A stretch of DNA of 63,118 nt from Chlorobiaceae bacterium (GCA_013334335.1 JAAXXR010000001.1:97688-160805); one strand, 5' to 3'. Positions 40,820 through 50,106 are shown, numbered from the stretch's first letter. Numbers and translations are program-made. The notes: a model not told the origin generated them from the letters alone.

Positions 40820-40859
40820 AACACAAGATAACAGGCACGACTAAAAGGGAATCGATACC

Positions 40860-42146
40860 ATGGCATTTGAACTTGACCCGGGACTGTTCGACAGCGACCA
40901 GGTGGGCGGCGTTTGCATCAAGATCGTCGGCGTCGGGGGTTGCGGCGGCAATGCCGTGAACAACATGATCGACCGGAAGATCGGTGGCACGGAGTTCGTC
41001 GTGTTCAACACCGACCGCCAGGCGCTCCTGAATTCCAGGGCGCCCATCAGGGTTCAGATCGGCAAGAAGGCAACCAATGGGCTGGGTGCCGGGGCCGACC
41101 CAGCAAAAGGCCGTCAGGCCGCCGAGGACGATCGCGAAATCATCGCGACTCAGCTTCGCGGTGCGGACCTGGTGTTCATTGCCGCCGGCATGGGCAAGGG
41201 CACCGGAACGGGCGCGGCACCGGTCGTGGCCTCAATCGCCCGCAATATGGGCATCCTCACGATCGGCGTGATCACCCGGCCCTTCAGTTTCGAGGGGCAG
41301 ATCAAGGCGCGCATCGCCGACGGAGGCATCGAAGAGCTGAGAAAGTACATCGATACGCTCATCCTTGTCGAGAACGAGAAGATCCTCAGCATCGCGGAGG
41401 AGGGGGTGAGCGCGACCGAGGCCTACAACATGGCCAACGACGTGCTGTACCGGGCGGTGAAGGGGATTGCCGACATCATTACCCGCCACGGCCATGTCAA
41501 CGTCGACTTCGCCGACGTCAGGAGCATCATGCAGGGGGCCGGCGACGCCGTGATGGGTTCGGCCGCCGCCGCCGGCGAGCGGCGGGCGCTCAAGGCCGCA
41601 TCGGACGCCATCAGCAGCCCGCTCATGGACGGCATTTCGGTCAGGGGGGCCAAAGGGGTGCTGGTCAACATCACCGGGGATGTCACCATGCGAGACATGT
41701 CCGACGCCATGAACTTCATCGAGGAGCAGGTCGGCGGCGAGGCCAAAATCATCAACGGCTATGTGGATGAACCTCAGGTGTCCGGGGAGATCCGCGTCAC
41801 GGTGATCGTCACCGGTTTCAAACGGAGCGAGGCGGAACAGGAGCCCCGGAGTACCGTGCAGACCGGAACCCGCGACACCAGGAGCGTAAAACCCGCACCG
41901 ACGCCCGGAGTCGTCAGACCCGCACCGACGGTCGGCTTCAACGAGCCCGGAGTCGAGGACCTGAGGATTCCTGCCTACATCAGGAAAAGCCTCTCGATCC
42001 ACGAACCTACGGAGGGCCTGGGCAGTCGGAACACGGCCGCGCCGAGGCCATTCACGGCACCTCAGGGCGACGATGAGCAGATCCAGAAAGGCCAGCCGGA
42101 GACGCCGGCCTACCTTCGCAGAAAAAATGGTGCGCCGCTGCAGTAA
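40860..42146 (+). CDS. ftsZ: Cell division GTPase FtsZ
   Basis: FtsZ is the tubulin-like GTPase that forms the division ring. The tubulin signature [12 protein letters not shown] begins at residue 110, and the N-terminal [14 protein letters not shown] is classic. After the GTPase and C-terminal domains comes a Pro/Thr/Arg-rich linker of about 80 residues. The tail TPAYLRRK probably binds FtsA. The length is 428 aa. It is the last gene of the dcw run, followed by a strong hairpin. Confidence 0.98.
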   Translation: MAFELDPGLFDSDQVGGVCIKIVGVGGCGGNAVNNMIDRKIGGTEFVVFNTDRQALLNSRAPIRVQIGKKATNGLGAGADPAKGRQAAEDDREIIATQLRGADLVFIAAGMGKGTGTGAAPVVASIARNMGILTIGVITRPFSFEGQIKARIADGGIEELRKYIDTLILVENEKILSIAEEGVSATEAYNMANDVLYRAVKGIADIITRHGHVNVDFADVRSIMQGAGDAVMGSAAAAGERRALKAASDAISSPLMDGISVRGAKGVLVNITGDVTMRDMSDAMNFIEEQVGGEAKIINGYVDEPQVSGEIRVTVIVTGFKRSEAEQEPRSTVQTGTRDTRSVKPAPTPGVVRPAPTVGFNEPGVEDLRIPAYIRKSLSIHEPTEGLGSRNTAAPRPFTAPQGDDEQIQKGQPETPAYLRRKNGAPLQ

Positions 42147-42174
42147 TGAATCATCCTGCAAGCGGCCCCTGTCA

Positions 42175-42197
42175 CCGGAGGGGAGCAGCCCCTCCGG
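42175..42197 (+). terminator. Hairpin after ftsZ
   Basis: A perfect 9-bp stem (CCGGAGGGG / CCCCTCCGG) with a 5-base loop lies 28 bases after the ftsZ stop. The T-rich DNA that follows is interrupted by C, so termination may be partial. It is the natural end of the dcw transcript. Confidence 0.6.
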
Positions 42198-42333
42198 AAC
42201 TCCTTCCCAGTTCTTCCCATCTTTTTCTCTATTCATCAGTTGCTGGCAATGATCGTGACCGGGCGCGTCACGATGCTGACGTGTCTCCACGGGCAGGGAG
42301 CCGGCGCGAAAAGTTCAAAACCAGGAGATGTGC

Positions 42334-43626
42334 ATGAGTTATCGGATGATATCGGCCGAAGACGCGGTCATGGCGATCAAATCGGGGGATCGGGTGTTCC
42401 TCCAGACAGCCGCCGCGACGCCGAAGCGGCTGATCAACGCCATGGTCGGCAGGGCTTCATCATTGAGGAATGTCGAGATTGTGAGTCTGCACACCGAGGG
42501 CGACGCCCCGTACGTCAGGCCGGAGTACGGCGAAAGTTTCCGGCTGAACGCTTTTTTCGTCGGCAGGAACGTCCGTTCGGCTGTGCAGTGCGGCTGTGCT
42601 GACGCCATACCCATTTTCCTGAGCGATGTCCCCTCGATGTTCTATAACGACGTCATGCCCCTCGACGTCGCCATGGTACACGTCTCGCCACCCGACCGCC
42701 ATGGATTCTGCTCGCTCGGGGTTTCGGTCGATGTGACGAGAGCCGCCGTGCATACGGCCCGCCACGTGATCGCGCAGGTCAACCCCAACATGCCGCGGAC
42801 TCATGGCGAAGGGCTGCTTCATGTCAGCAAGATCAACTCCCTGGTGGAGGTGGACGAACCGCTGACCGAGGTGCTTTGTCACGAGCTGACGGACGCCGAA
42901 CGTCAGATAGGGCAGCACATCGCCTCGATCGTCGAAGATGGCGCCACCCTCCAGATGGGCATCGGCGCGATACCGGACGCCACGCTTGCCGCGCTTTCCG
43001 GCCACCGGGACCTCGGCATCCATTCGGAGATGTTCTCTGACGGCGTGGTCGACCTGGTCGAGAAGGGGGTCATCAACGGCCGGTTCAAGAAAACCCACAA
43101 CGAGATCATTGTGGCCAGTTTTCTGATGGGGAGCAAGAAGCTTTACGACTTCGTGGATGACAACCCCCAGGTTGAAATGTTTCCTTCCGATTACATCAAC
43201 GATACCCGGGAGATCAGGAAGAACCCGAAGGTCACCGCCATCAACAGCGCCATCGAAATCGACATGACCGGACAGGTCTGCGCCGATTCAATAGGCGCAA
43301 AGTACTTTTCGGGTGTCGGAGGACAGATGGACTTCATCCGTGGGGCGGCGCTTTCAAAAGGCGGGAAGCCGATCATTGCACTGCCGTCGGTTACTTCGAA
43401 AGGGGAGTCGCGGATCGTGCCGCAGCTCAGGCCCGGAGCTGGCGTCGTCACCACCAGGGCGCATGTTCAGTACGTGGTGACCGAGTATGGAATCGTCAAT
43501 CTCTACGGACGAAACCTCCGGCAGCGAATCGAAGCCATGGCCAGCATCGCCCATCCCGATTTCCGGGAGGAGATCAGCCGTTGCGGACACGAGCTTTACG
43601 GGCGAAAAAGCGTCTGTCTTGAATGA
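42334..43626 (+). CDS. Acetyl-CoA hydrolase / CoA-transferase family protein
   Basis: A class-I CoA-transferase of the acetyl-CoA hydrolase, 4-hydroxybutyrate or succinyl-CoA:acetate CoA-transferase group. It moves CoA between organic acids. Family patterns include the N-terminal MISAEDAVMAIKSGDRVFL, the central LQMGIGAIPDATLAAL, and VTEYGIVNLYGR, whose Glu is the expected catalytic residue. The ATG at 42334 (430 aa) is preferred over one six bases upstream because the AGGAG site at 42323-42327 is then well spaced. It appears to stand alone. Whether it works on acetate, propionate or butyrate derivatives is not clear. Confidence 0.88.
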   Translation: MSYRMISAEDAVMAIKSGDRVFLQTAAATPKRLINAMVGRASSLRNVEIVSLHTEGDAPYVRPEYGESFRLNAFFVGRNVRSAVQCGCADAIPIFLSDVPSMFYNDVMPLDVAMVHVSPPDRHGFCSLGVSVDVTRAAVHTARHVIAQVNPNMPRTHGEGLLHVSKINSLVEVDEPLTEVLCHELTDAERQIGQHIASIVEDGATLQMGIGAIPDATLAALSGHRDLGIHSEMFSDGVVDLVEKGVINGRFKKTHNEIIVASFLMGSKKLYDFVDDNPQVEMFPSDYINDTREIRKNPKVTAINSAIEIDMTGQVCADSIGAKYFSGVGGQMDFIRGAALSKGGKPIIALPSVTSKGESRIVPQLRPGAGVVTTRAHVQYVVTEYGIVNLYGRNLRQRIEAMASIAHPDFREEISRCGHELYGRKSVCLE

Positions 43627-43705
43627 CGCGGCAGCGTCGGCAGGCGGCGATTGCCTGCCATGGGTGGAATTGATTAATTTGGAACAGGGAGCCTGAACGT
43701 CCATG

Positions 43706-43730
43706 TCGCCCGGCGATCAGGTCCGGGCGA
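43706..43730 (+). promoter_or_regulatory. Hairpin ahead of the small orphan gene
   Basis: An 8-bp perfect stem (TCGCCCGG / CCGGGCGA) with a 9-base loop lies between the CoA-transferase and a small gene with a strong ribosome binding site. There is no T run. It could be a processing or stability element, or a weak terminator. Confidence 0.45.
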
Positions 43731-43751
43731 TACAATCAAAGGAGGTGCGTC

Positions 43752-43961
43752 ATGTTATCGAGCCTTTCGAAACTGACTCCGCAACAGCTCGGTGAACTCC
43801 GGTCGCTCGAGCAGAAGCTGGGCAAGACCCTGCTCTCTTTTTCAAGTTACGATGTCGTCTCCGACAATCTCTCATCCGAAGAACTTGCCTTGCTCAATGC
43901 GCTCGAGGAAAAACTCGGCACGATGATCGTGGCCGTACGCGAGATCAGTCAGAAGAGTTGA
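43752..43961 (+). CDS. Small conserved-looking protein of unknown function
   Basis: A 69-aa acidic, leucine-rich protein predicted to be fully helical. Two similar helical stretches, LGELRSLEQKLGKTLLSFSS and LALLNALEEKLGTMIVAVRE, look like an internal repeat around EQKLG/EEKLG. A textbook AAAGGAGGT ribosome binding site (43738-43746) sits five bases before the ATG, so it is very likely translated. Its 3' end overlaps the convergent pgeF gene by 17 bases. I do not recognise the family; a small dimeric coiled-coil regulator or stress protein would fit. Confidence 0.75.
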   Translation: MLSSLSKLTPQQLGELRSLEQKLGKTLLSFSSYDVVSDNLSSEELALLNALEEKLGTMIVAVREISQKS

Positions 43962-44715
43962 CCCCGACGATGCTGAGCATCCTTCCGGTCATGCCGTGGT
44001 CGCGCCGGTACGAATAAAACAGCTCCCGGTCCCTCGATGAGCACCATCCGGAGCACTCGACCTGACTTGTGGGGATGCCGGCAGCGATCAGCTGGTCCCG
44101 GTTTGCAAGGGAGAGATCCAGCAGGTATCTGCCCGCACCGCCTGGGGACTGGCTGAGGTATCGTGCGTCAAACTTCGTCGCCACCTCAGCGCCGATCTCG
44201 TAGTTCGCTGCCGATATCCCGGTCCCGACCCACGCAAGGCACGCCTCCGGTCGCGTGCCGAAGGCTTCGCTCATGGCGGCTACCGTTTTTCTGGTAATAT
44301 TCCCCGCCGTTCCCTGCCAGCCGGCATGAACGGCTCCCGATGCGCCATGTTCCGGGTCATGAATCAGCACCGGATAGCAGTCTGCGGTGACGATGCCCGG
44401 GAAAAGCCCCGGCGTGTCGGTGATGAGGGCATCGAAACCGCTGACGTGCCCGGTTCGATCTACCCGGCAGATTTCGGTTCCGTGGACCTGGTCGGTGAGC
44501 ACGATCGCCTCGGCCGGGAGGCGCAACTGGTCGCAGAGCCGGCGCAGATTCTCCCTGATGCTCAGCGAGTCGTCGGCAGTGCGCAACCCGAGGTTGAGCG
44601 AATCGTAAGGTGGCGTGCTCGCCCCCCCCTTCCTGGTGGTCTGGACGGCGACGACCTGGGGCAGGTCGCGAAAGATCCCGGGTCGTATCAGGAGAAGTTC
44701 CTCATGAGGAGGCAT
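43945..44715 (-). CDS. pgeF: Peptidoglycan editing factor PgeF (YfiH/laccase-domain family)
   Basis: This family was long labelled polyphenol oxidase; members edit misincorporated amino acids in UDP-MurNAc peptides or act on purine nucleosides. The zinc-site histidines and cysteine are in QVHGTEI, TADCYPVLI and HAGWQGT. The C-terminal CSGWCSSRDRELFYSYRRD matches the family's CxxxxxxFxSYRR pattern. The length is 256 aa. It lies 9 bases after the lipoprotein gene on the same strand. Which of the proposed activities applies here is not decided. Confidence 0.9.
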   Translation of the reverse strand: MPPHEELLLIRPGIFRDLPQVVAVQTTRKGGASTPPYDSLNLGLRTADDSLSIRENLRRLCDQLRLPAEAIVLTDQVHGTEICRVDRTGHVSGFDALITDTPGLFPGIVTADCYPVLIHDPEHGASGAVHAGWQGTAGNITRKTVAAMSEAFGTRPEACLAWVGTGISAANYEIGAEVATKFDARYLSQSPGGAGRYLLDLSLANRDQLIAAGIPTSQVECSGWCSSRDRELFYSYRRDHGMTGRMLSIVGVNSSD

Positions 44716-44724
44716 GAAGAGCGC

Positions 44725-45522
44725 TCATTTGGGGAGTTTGATGACGAGAATATGCGACGCTGACCAGAAGGCCTCCGGGCGGTTGATGACGATGACCGAA
44801 GAGTCGGCGGTCTTCCGGCTTTTTTTCATTTGGGCCACCCGGTTGTTCCTGATCGAATATGAGTTTTGGTTGTGCAGGGTCATCACCTTGAAGTTCCCCT
44901 CCTTTGCGGGTATGCCGATCCTGTTGGTTTTCAGCATGTTGACCCTGGTGAACCTTTTCAGTGGAATGTGTCCGCTCAAACGCCACGTGGAACCGAAAAA
45001 TCCGAGTATACCGCCCTTTTTCTCGATGATTTTCCATTTTGCAAGGCTGTCCTGAGGGGCGGCAAGGACATACGCGGTCCGCAGGCTGTCATGCAGAGTC
45101 GCCGCGATGTTGCTCGTATGGGCGAGCGCTTTCCTGAGGCTGTCGATTTCGTGCTGTTTCTGGTCGATGGTCCGTTCGAGTCCGGCGACCTGCTGTTCGA
45201 GCGTCCCGATCCGGTGGCGGTTGATGCCGAGCAGTCTCTGCTGGGACAGAAGCCGCAACCGTTGATCGCTCATCACGGAGTCGATCAGCTCGATGTTTCC
45301 TCCGATCCTGTTCTGGATACGCCGGTTGTCCGCAATGCTGGTCAGGCTTTCAGTTTCCCGGCTTGTCACCGAAATGATGCCCTGTTTCTGGTTGACCAGT
45401 TCCAGGTTCCTGTTGATGGCCTTCAGGGTGCTGTCCGCCCGCCCATCATTCTCGCTCCGGTCGTGTTGGCGAACGCCGCATGAAGAGATGACGAAAAAAA
45501 GGAGTATGAACAGTCTGCGCAT
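44725..45522 (-). CDS. Predicted coiled-coil lipoprotein of unknown function
   Basis: A 265-aa protein with a lipoprotein signal: a hydrophobic stretch ending ISSCG, with Cys15 the likely lipidated residue. The middle (about residues 30-150) is a long predicted coiled coil with heptad Leu/Ile and a Gln/Arg-rich face (LEQQVAGLERTIDQKQHEIDS). The C-terminal 90 residues look globular and basic, with IPLKRFTRVNMLKTNRIGI. I do not recognise it. By build it could be an envelope scaffold or a cell-wall-associated protein. It is probably co-transcribed with pgeF. Confidence 0.8.
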   Translation of the reverse strand: MRRLFILLFFVISSCGVRQHDRSENDGRADSTLKAINRNLELVNQKQGIISVTSRETESLTSIADNRRIQNRIGGNIELIDSVMSDQRLRLLSQQRLLGINRHRIGTLEQQVAGLERTIDQKQHEIDSLRKALAHTSNIAATLHDSLRTAYVLAAPQDSLAKWKIIEKKGGILGFFGSTWRLSGHIPLKRFTRVNMLKTNRIGIPAKEGNFKVMTLHNQNSYSIRNNRVAQMKKSRKTADSSVIVINRPEAFWSASHILVIKLPK

Positions 45523-45678
45523 GGATCATCAATGTTGACACGGGTGGTCATAAAGGGGATACTCCGGAAAATAGGCTATTTCAGAAAACAGATGCAAGCT
45601 GTATGTGCATAAGTGTCGTTATTTTAAGGGCGGATATGTTATCTTTTTCATAAATCAACGCTACGACCGTAAAAAAAC

Positions 45679-46668
45679 ATGAAAATACTTGTTATCGGAG
45701 GGGCGGGCTATATCGGCAGCCATGTCACCCGCGAGTTCCTTGACCGGGGGTATGAGGTCACGGTGTTCGACAACCTTTCGACCGGGCGGTCCGAGAACCT
45801 GTTCGACGAGGCGGACTTCGTCCGTGGCGACATCCTCTCCGGAGAGGAGCTCGCAGGAGTCATGAAGCGTGGGTTCGACGGTTGCGTCCACCTTGCGGCG
45901 CTCAAGGCCGCGGGGGTCTCCATGCTGCGGCCTGAGGAGTACTCAGTGACCAATATCTGCGGGACGATAGCAGTGATCAACCAGGCGGTGAACAGCGGGA
46001 TCGGCTGTTTTCTGTTCTCCTCCTCTGCGGCTATTTTCGGCAGCCCGAAATACCAGCCGATCGACGAGGATCATCCCAAGGAGCCGGAAAACTACTATGG
46101 TTTCACCAAGCTTGAGATCGAGCGGATTCTGGAGTGGTACGACCGGTTGAAGGGGCTTCGGTTTGCCTCGGTCAGGTATTTCAACGCAGCTGGCTTTGAC
46201 GTGCAAGGCCGGATCAAGGGGCTCGAGCGGAATCCCGAAAACCTTCTGCCAATCGTGATGGAGGCGGCCCTGGGCGTCAGGCCGGGCCTCTCGGTTTTCG
46301 GCGACGACTATCCGACCAGGGACGGCACCTGCATCAGGGATTATGTCCATGTTTCCGACCTTGCGTCTGCCCATGTGTCCGCGTTTGAATATGTCCAGCG
46401 GCAAGGCAAGAGTCTCTCGGTCAACCTCGGCAGCGAGCTCGGGGTCTCCGTGCTTGAAATGATCGACCATGCCCGACGGGTGACCGGGCGTCCGATTCCT
46501 GCGGCAATCGCGCCCAGGCGGGCCGGCGATCCGCCCTGCCTGGTCGCATCTTCGGCGAAAGCAAGGGAGTTGCTCGGCTGGGTGCCCAGATACAGCAGCG
46601 CCGAAACGCTCATCGAGTCTACCTGGAATGTCTACCGGAACGTATTCGAGCAGCATGGCCATCTGTGA
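45679..46668 (+). CDS. galE: UDP-glucose 4-epimerase
   Basis: GalE interconverts UDP-glucose and UDP-galactose for cell-surface polysaccharides. The NAD-binding motif GGAGYIGS is at residues 7-14. The catalytic Ser is in SSAAIFG and the Tyr/Lys pair in YGFTK. The C-terminal LGWVPRYSS fits. The length of 329 aa is normal. It is divergent from the lipoprotein gene and may be the first gene ahead of the ATP synthase genes, but a 54-base gap with its own ribosome binding site follows. Confidence 0.93.
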   Translation: MKILVIGGAGYIGSHVTREFLDRGYEVTVFDNLSTGRSENLFDEADFVRGDILSGEELAGVMKRGFDGCVHLAALKAAGVSMLRPEEYSVTNICGTIAVINQAVNSGIGCFLFSSSAAIFGSPKYQPIDEDHPKEPENYYGFTKLEIERILEWYDRLKGLRFASVRYFNAAGFDVQGRIKGLERNPENLLPIVMEAALGVRPGLSVFGDDYPTRDGTCIRDYVHVSDLASAHVSAFEYVQRQGKSLSVNLGSELGVSVLEMIDHARRVTGRPIPAAIAPRRAGDPPCLVASSAKARELLGWVPRYSSAETLIESTWNVYRNVFEQHGHL

Positions 46669-46722
46669 TTGATCCCAGGGGGCTTTCGGGCGGCGCAACA
46701 CTGTCATGAGAGGAGGATGGTC

Positions 46723-46986
46723 ATGTTAGGCAATGGCGGGAAAAAGGATAAATTCACGGACCAGCTCGGCGGTTCGGTCAGGGCCATGTCCGAATACATG
46801 GGGCTCGGGCTGCAGATAGCGGCAAGCTTCTCGTTTTTCGTGTTTCTCGGCTACTGGGCCGACTCGAAGCTTGGCACGTCGCCGCTGCTCCTGCTTGCCG
46901 GAGTGGTGGTCGGGATGGTGGGCATGGCCCTGGTGCTCATGAAAACCGTCCGGAAGGCGGATAAGGACCGCAGGGACCGTACATAA
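46723..46986 (+). CDS. atpZ: AtpZ/AtpI-family small membrane protein
   Basis: A short protein with two transmembrane helices (LGLQIAASFSFFVFLGYWAD and PLLLLAGVVVGMVGMALVLM), typical of AtpZ-type genes that open ATP synthase operons and may aid Mg2+ or c-ring assembly. The ATG at 46723 (87 aa) has an AGGAGG ribosome binding site at 46711-46716. Another ATG two codons upstream is too close to it. The next gene encodes a second membrane protein, then atpB. Confidence 0.85.
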   Translation: MLGNGGKKDKFTDQLGGSVRAMSEYMGLGLQIAASFSFFVFLGYWADSKLGTSPLLLLAGVVVGMVGMALVLMKTVRKADKDRRDRT

Positions 46987-47017
46987 ATTCCGTAATCGCT
47001 GAAAAGATCGTTGAGAT

Positions 47018-47413
47018 ATGAAGCCCTTGTTTGATTTTCTGGTAAAGTTATTTATCTTGTCCGTCATTTTATGGGGGGTCATCTACTGGGGCTATGCGAG
47101 ATACCCGTTCGACATGCCTTCGGTTTTCGTCGCGTGGGTGATGGTCGCGCTCAATGCCCTTGTTGGCTATCTGCTCTTTGAGTACGCATTTGACAAGGAA
47201 TCGAAGATGTTCACGCTGGTCGTCTTCGGTGGTGTTACCCTGAGGCTTCTGGTGATCATGGCCATGGTGCTCGTAATCAACGTCCTCCATATGGTCAGGT
47301 CAATCGACTTCGTGGTCTCATTCATCTCCTTCTACTGCATTTACCTGGTGCTCGAGATCCTCGGGTACCAAAAGAAGAATCAACAGAAAAAAAACGCTGC
47401 TAGAAACGGATAA
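47018..47413 (+). CDS. Small integral membrane protein of the ATP synthase operon (AtpI-like)
   Basis: A 131-aa protein with about four transmembrane helices and a Lys/Asn-rich C-terminal tail. By position between atpZ and atpB it is the likely AtpI counterpart, which in other bacteria helps assemble the c-ring. The sequence itself is not distinctive enough to prove this. The stop is five bases before atpB. Confidence 0.75.
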   Translation: MKPLFDFLVKLFILSVILWGVIYWGYARYPFDMPSVFVAWVMVALNALVGYLLFEYAFDKESKMFTLVVFGGVTLRLLVIMAMVLVINVLHMVRSIDFVVSFISFYCIYLVLEILGYQKKNQQKKNAARNG

Positions 47414-47418
47414 TCTTC

Positions 47419-48471
47419 ATGCGAGTACAAGCGACTTCAAGAATTCTGGCACTGGTTGTGCCTCTCCTTCTGAGCCTGAACAGCCACGCTTTCGCGGCAC
47501 TCGGCCAGAATGAGGCCACCGTGCATGAGTCAGCTGCCGCAGCGGCTCCCGTCGCCCCGGCAACCGTCGCAGAGCCGGCCTCCGGTGCGGCACCCGCAGT
47601 TGCGGAAGCCGCCCATGGAGAAGGGCAAGGTGAGAAGCCCGGCGATGTGATCATGCACCACATTCTCGATAACAAGGTGTACGCATTCGAGCCTTTCGGC
47701 GAGATTACCCTTCCCGAAATCGCCGTCAGGCCTTTCGGTATCGATATTTCGGTGACCAAGCATGTCGTCATGGTCTGGCTCGCTTCAGCCGTCCTTCTGG
47801 TTGTTGGCCTCTCGGTCGGCGCCAGCGTCAAGGGGATGAATTCAAAGCAGTCCCCCAAGGGTCTCGCCAACGTCATCGAGGCACTGGTCGACTTCATCAG
47901 GACCGATGTGGCGAAGTCGAACATCGGGCCCGGGTACGAGAAATTCGTTCCTTTTCTCGTAACGGTCTTCTTCTTCATCCTGATCTGTAACCTGCTCGGC
48001 CTTATTCCCTATGGCGCAACGGCGACCGGCAACATCAACGTTACCCTGACCCTTGCGGTATTCACCTTCGTCATCACCCAGGTGGCTGCGTTCAAGGCGC
48101 AGGGCGTGAAGGGCTACCTGCAGCACCTTACCGCCGGGACCCACTGGTCGCTCTGGATCATCATGGTTCCGATCGAGATCATCGGCCAGTTCACCAAGCC
48201 ATTCGCACTGACCATCCGACTTTTCGCCAACATGACGGCCGGCCATATCATTATCTACAGCTTGATTTTCATCGCCTTCATCCTGAAGAGCTATATCGTG
48301 GCCATGGCGGTTTCGGTGCCTTTTGCGATCTTCATCTACCTTCTTGAACTGTTTGTCGCATTCCTGCAGGCATTCGTGTTCACGATGCTCTCGGCGCTCT
48401 TCATCGGCCTTGCCACGGCACACGAACATCATGATGAGGATCATGCCCTTGAACATGCGGCCCACCACTGA
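47419..48471 (+). CDS. atpB: ATP synthase Fo subunit a
   Basis: Subunit a forms the proton half-channels against the c-ring. The protein is 350 aa, longer than the roughly 270 of E. coli. The extra length is an N-terminal signal-like segment ([18 protein letters not shown], cleavage near AFA) and an Ala/Pro/His-rich periplasmic stretch to about residue 90. The conserved helix with the essential arginine is [13 protein letters not shown]. The C-terminus is His/Glu-rich. It is followed by atpE after 123 bases. Confidence 0.94.
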   Translation: MRVQATSRILALVVPLLLSLNSHAFAALGQNEATVHESAAAAAPVAPATVAEPASGAAPAVAEAAHGEGQGEKPGDVIMHHILDNKVYAFEPFGEITLPEIAVRPFGIDISVTKHVVMVWLASAVLLVVGLSVGASVKGMNSKQSPKGLANVIEALVDFIRTDVAKSNIGPGYEKFVPFLVTVFFFILICNLLGLIPYGATATGNINVTLTLAVFTFVITQVAAFKAQGVKGYLQHLTAGTHWSLWIIMVPIEIIGQFTKPFALTIRLFANMTAGHIIIYSLIFIAFILKSYIVAMAVSVPFAIFIYLLELFVAFLQAFVFTMLSALFIGLATAHEHHDEDHALEHAAHH

Positions 48472-48594
48472 ACCCGGGCTGGCGGTGAGATGAGGTTTTA
48501 AAAAAGAAATTGTATCTTCAGTTCCACGAAATTTTTTGAACCGCTACAAGTGTAGCATTCGCATTATTCAAACATAAACGGAGGCAATTCAAAG

Positions 48595-48816
48595 ATGGAA
48601 GGTTTGGGTTATTTAGGTGCTGGCATCGGCGCCGGTCTGGCTGTTATCGGTGCAGGTCTTGGTATCGGAAACATCGCTGCTTCTGCAGCAGAAGGAACGG
48701 CCCGTCAGCCTGAAGCTACGTCCGACATCCGTACCACGATGATTATCGCCGCTGCTCTTATCGAAGGCGTCGCACTCTTCGGTGAGGTTATCTGTGTTCT
48801 TCTTGCCCTGAAGTAA
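48595..48816 (+). CDS. atpE: ATP synthase Fo subunit c
   Basis: The c-subunit forms the rotating proton-carrying ring. The 73-aa hairpin has two helices; the first has the Gly/Ala motif GAGIGAGLAVIGAGLGIGNIA. The polar loop is EGTARQPEA, and the proton-binding acid is Glu in LIEGVALFGEV. A GGAGG ribosome binding site precedes it. A strong hairpin follows at 48839-48871. Confidence 0.97.
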   Translation: MEGLGYLGAGIGAGLAVIGAGLGIGNIAASAAEGTARQPEATSDIRTTMIIAAALIEGVALFGEVICVLLALK

Positions 48817-48838
48817 TACGGCGCAGCCATAGCTTAAC

Positions 48839-48871
48839 CCGTCTGCAGTAACGTCATTGTGCTGCAGACGG
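48839..48871 (+). terminator. Hairpin between atpE and atpF
   Basis: A perfect 10-bp stem (CCGTCTGCAG / CTGCAGACGG) with a 13-base loop begins 22 bases after the atpE stop and is followed by ATTTTATC. The weak T run suggests partial termination, or an mRNA stabiliser that raises c-subunit yield over the other subunits. Confidence 0.6.
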
Positions 48872-48901
48872 ATTTTATCAATCTGTTAAAGAACAGCGTT
48901 C

Positions 48902-49429
48902 ATGCTAACGTCAGGGATCATTCTGCTCGAAGGTGGACTCCTTAATCCGAATCCGGGACTTATCTTCTGGACTGCTATCTCTTTTCTCATCGTGCTTCTC
49001 ATCCTGAAGAAGTTTGCATGGGGGCCTGTCGTTTCGATGCTTGAAGAGCGGGAGAAAGGTATCCAGTCAGCGATCGACCGCGCTCATTCCGCCAAGGATG
49101 AAGCCGAGGCGATCCTGAAGAAAAACAGGGAGTTGCTGGCCAGGGCTGATGCAGAGGCCGATCGTATCATCAGGGAAGGCAAGGAGTATGCTGATAAGGT
49201 TCGTACCGAGCTTACTGAAAAAGCGCAGGCCGAATCACAGAAGATGATCGCTTCCGCCAAGGATGAAATTGAACAGGAAAAGCGCCGGGCACTTGACGTG
49301 CTCAGGAACGAAGTCGCCGATCTGGCGATCAGGGGCGCTGAAAAAATTATCAGGACCGCCCTTGATGCTGAAAAGCAGAAAGTTGTGGTCGACGACATGA
49401 TCAAAGAATTAGCTGCATCGCGTAACTGA
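48902..49429 (+). CDS. atpF: ATP synthase Fo subunit b
   Basis: Subunit b is the peripheral stalk. One N-terminal transmembrane helix ([23 protein letters not shown]) is followed by a long charged coiled coil to the end, including [24 protein letters not shown]. The length of 175 aa is typical. It is 15 bases before atpH. Confidence 0.94.
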   Translation: MLTSGIILLEGGLLNPNPGLIFWTAISFLIVLLILKKFAWGPVVSMLEEREKGIQSAIDRAHSAKDEAEAILKKNRELLARADAEADRIIREGKEYADKVRTELTEKAQAESQKMIASAKDEIEQEKRRALDVLRNEVADLAIRGAEKIIRTALDAEKQKVVVDDMIKELAASRN

Positions 49430-49444
49430 ATAAACTCCGGTACT

Positions 49445-49990
49445 ATGTCAAGTGCAATAGCAAGCCGCCGCTACGCTTCGGCCCTGCTCGATGTCGCTGT
49501 GGAGGCAAATTTTCTGGAGACGGTTACCGAAGACCTGCAGAAGATTCAGGATGTGATTTCTGGCAGCCGTGATCTGCAGATGGCGCTCAAGAGCCCGCTG
49601 GTCAGGGGTGACAAGAAAGCCAGCATCCTTGAGGAAATATTCCGCGGCCAGGTGGGTGAAAAGACGATGATTTTCCTCAAGCTGCTTGCCGTTAAAAAGA
49701 GAGCCAATCTGCTGTCGGAAGTGGTCACGGAGTTCGGTACCCTTCTGGACGAGAAGAACGGATATCTCAACGCCGATGTGAAGAGCGCCGTCAGGTTCAG
49801 TGAAGAGCAGGCCCGCGAACTGGTCAACGGCTTATCGGCAAGGACAGGCAAGAAGATCCGCGCCAAAATGTCTCTCGACGAATCTCTTATCGGCGGGTTT
49901 ACCGTCAAGATCGGCGATACGATTCTTGACGGCAGCGTCAGCCATCAGCTCCAGTTGCTCAGGAAGTCGCTCTCCGCCGCGACGGCTTGA
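49445..49990 (+). CDS. atpH: ATP synthase F1 subunit delta
   Basis: The delta subunit joins the peripheral stalk to the catalytic head. The opening SAIASRRYASALLDVAVE and the C-terminal DESLIGGFTVKIGDTILDGSVSHQL are family hallmarks. The length of 181 aa is normal. A strong terminator follows, so atpA, atpG, atpD and atpC are not co-transcribed here and are absent from the window. Confidence 0.95.
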   Translation: MSSAIASRRYASALLDVAVEANFLETVTEDLQKIQDVISGSRDLQMALKSPLVRGDKKASILEEIFRGQVGEKTMIFLKLLAVKKRANLLSEVVTEFGTLLDEKNGYLNADVKSAVRFSEEQARELVNGLSARTGKKIRAKMSLDESLIGGFTVKIGDTILDGSVSHQLQLLRKSLSAATA

Positions 49991-50011
49991 GGTCTGCAAA
50001 CGAGTTTCATG

Positions 50012-50040
50012 AAAGCCTGCTTCCGAGCAGGCTTTTTTTT
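50012..50040 (+). terminator. Terminator after atpH
   Basis: A perfect 9-bp stem (AAAGCCTGC / GCAGGCTTT) with a 6-base loop runs straight into a T8 tract. A classic Rho-independent terminator, ending the atpZ-atpH transcript ahead of the tRNA. Confidence 0.92.
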
Positions 50041-50106
50041 ATGGCCAAAAGCCGGTTGTTTTGGTGGCAAGGCCGAAAAATTGTATCATACGTTTCAGTA
50101 TGTCAG

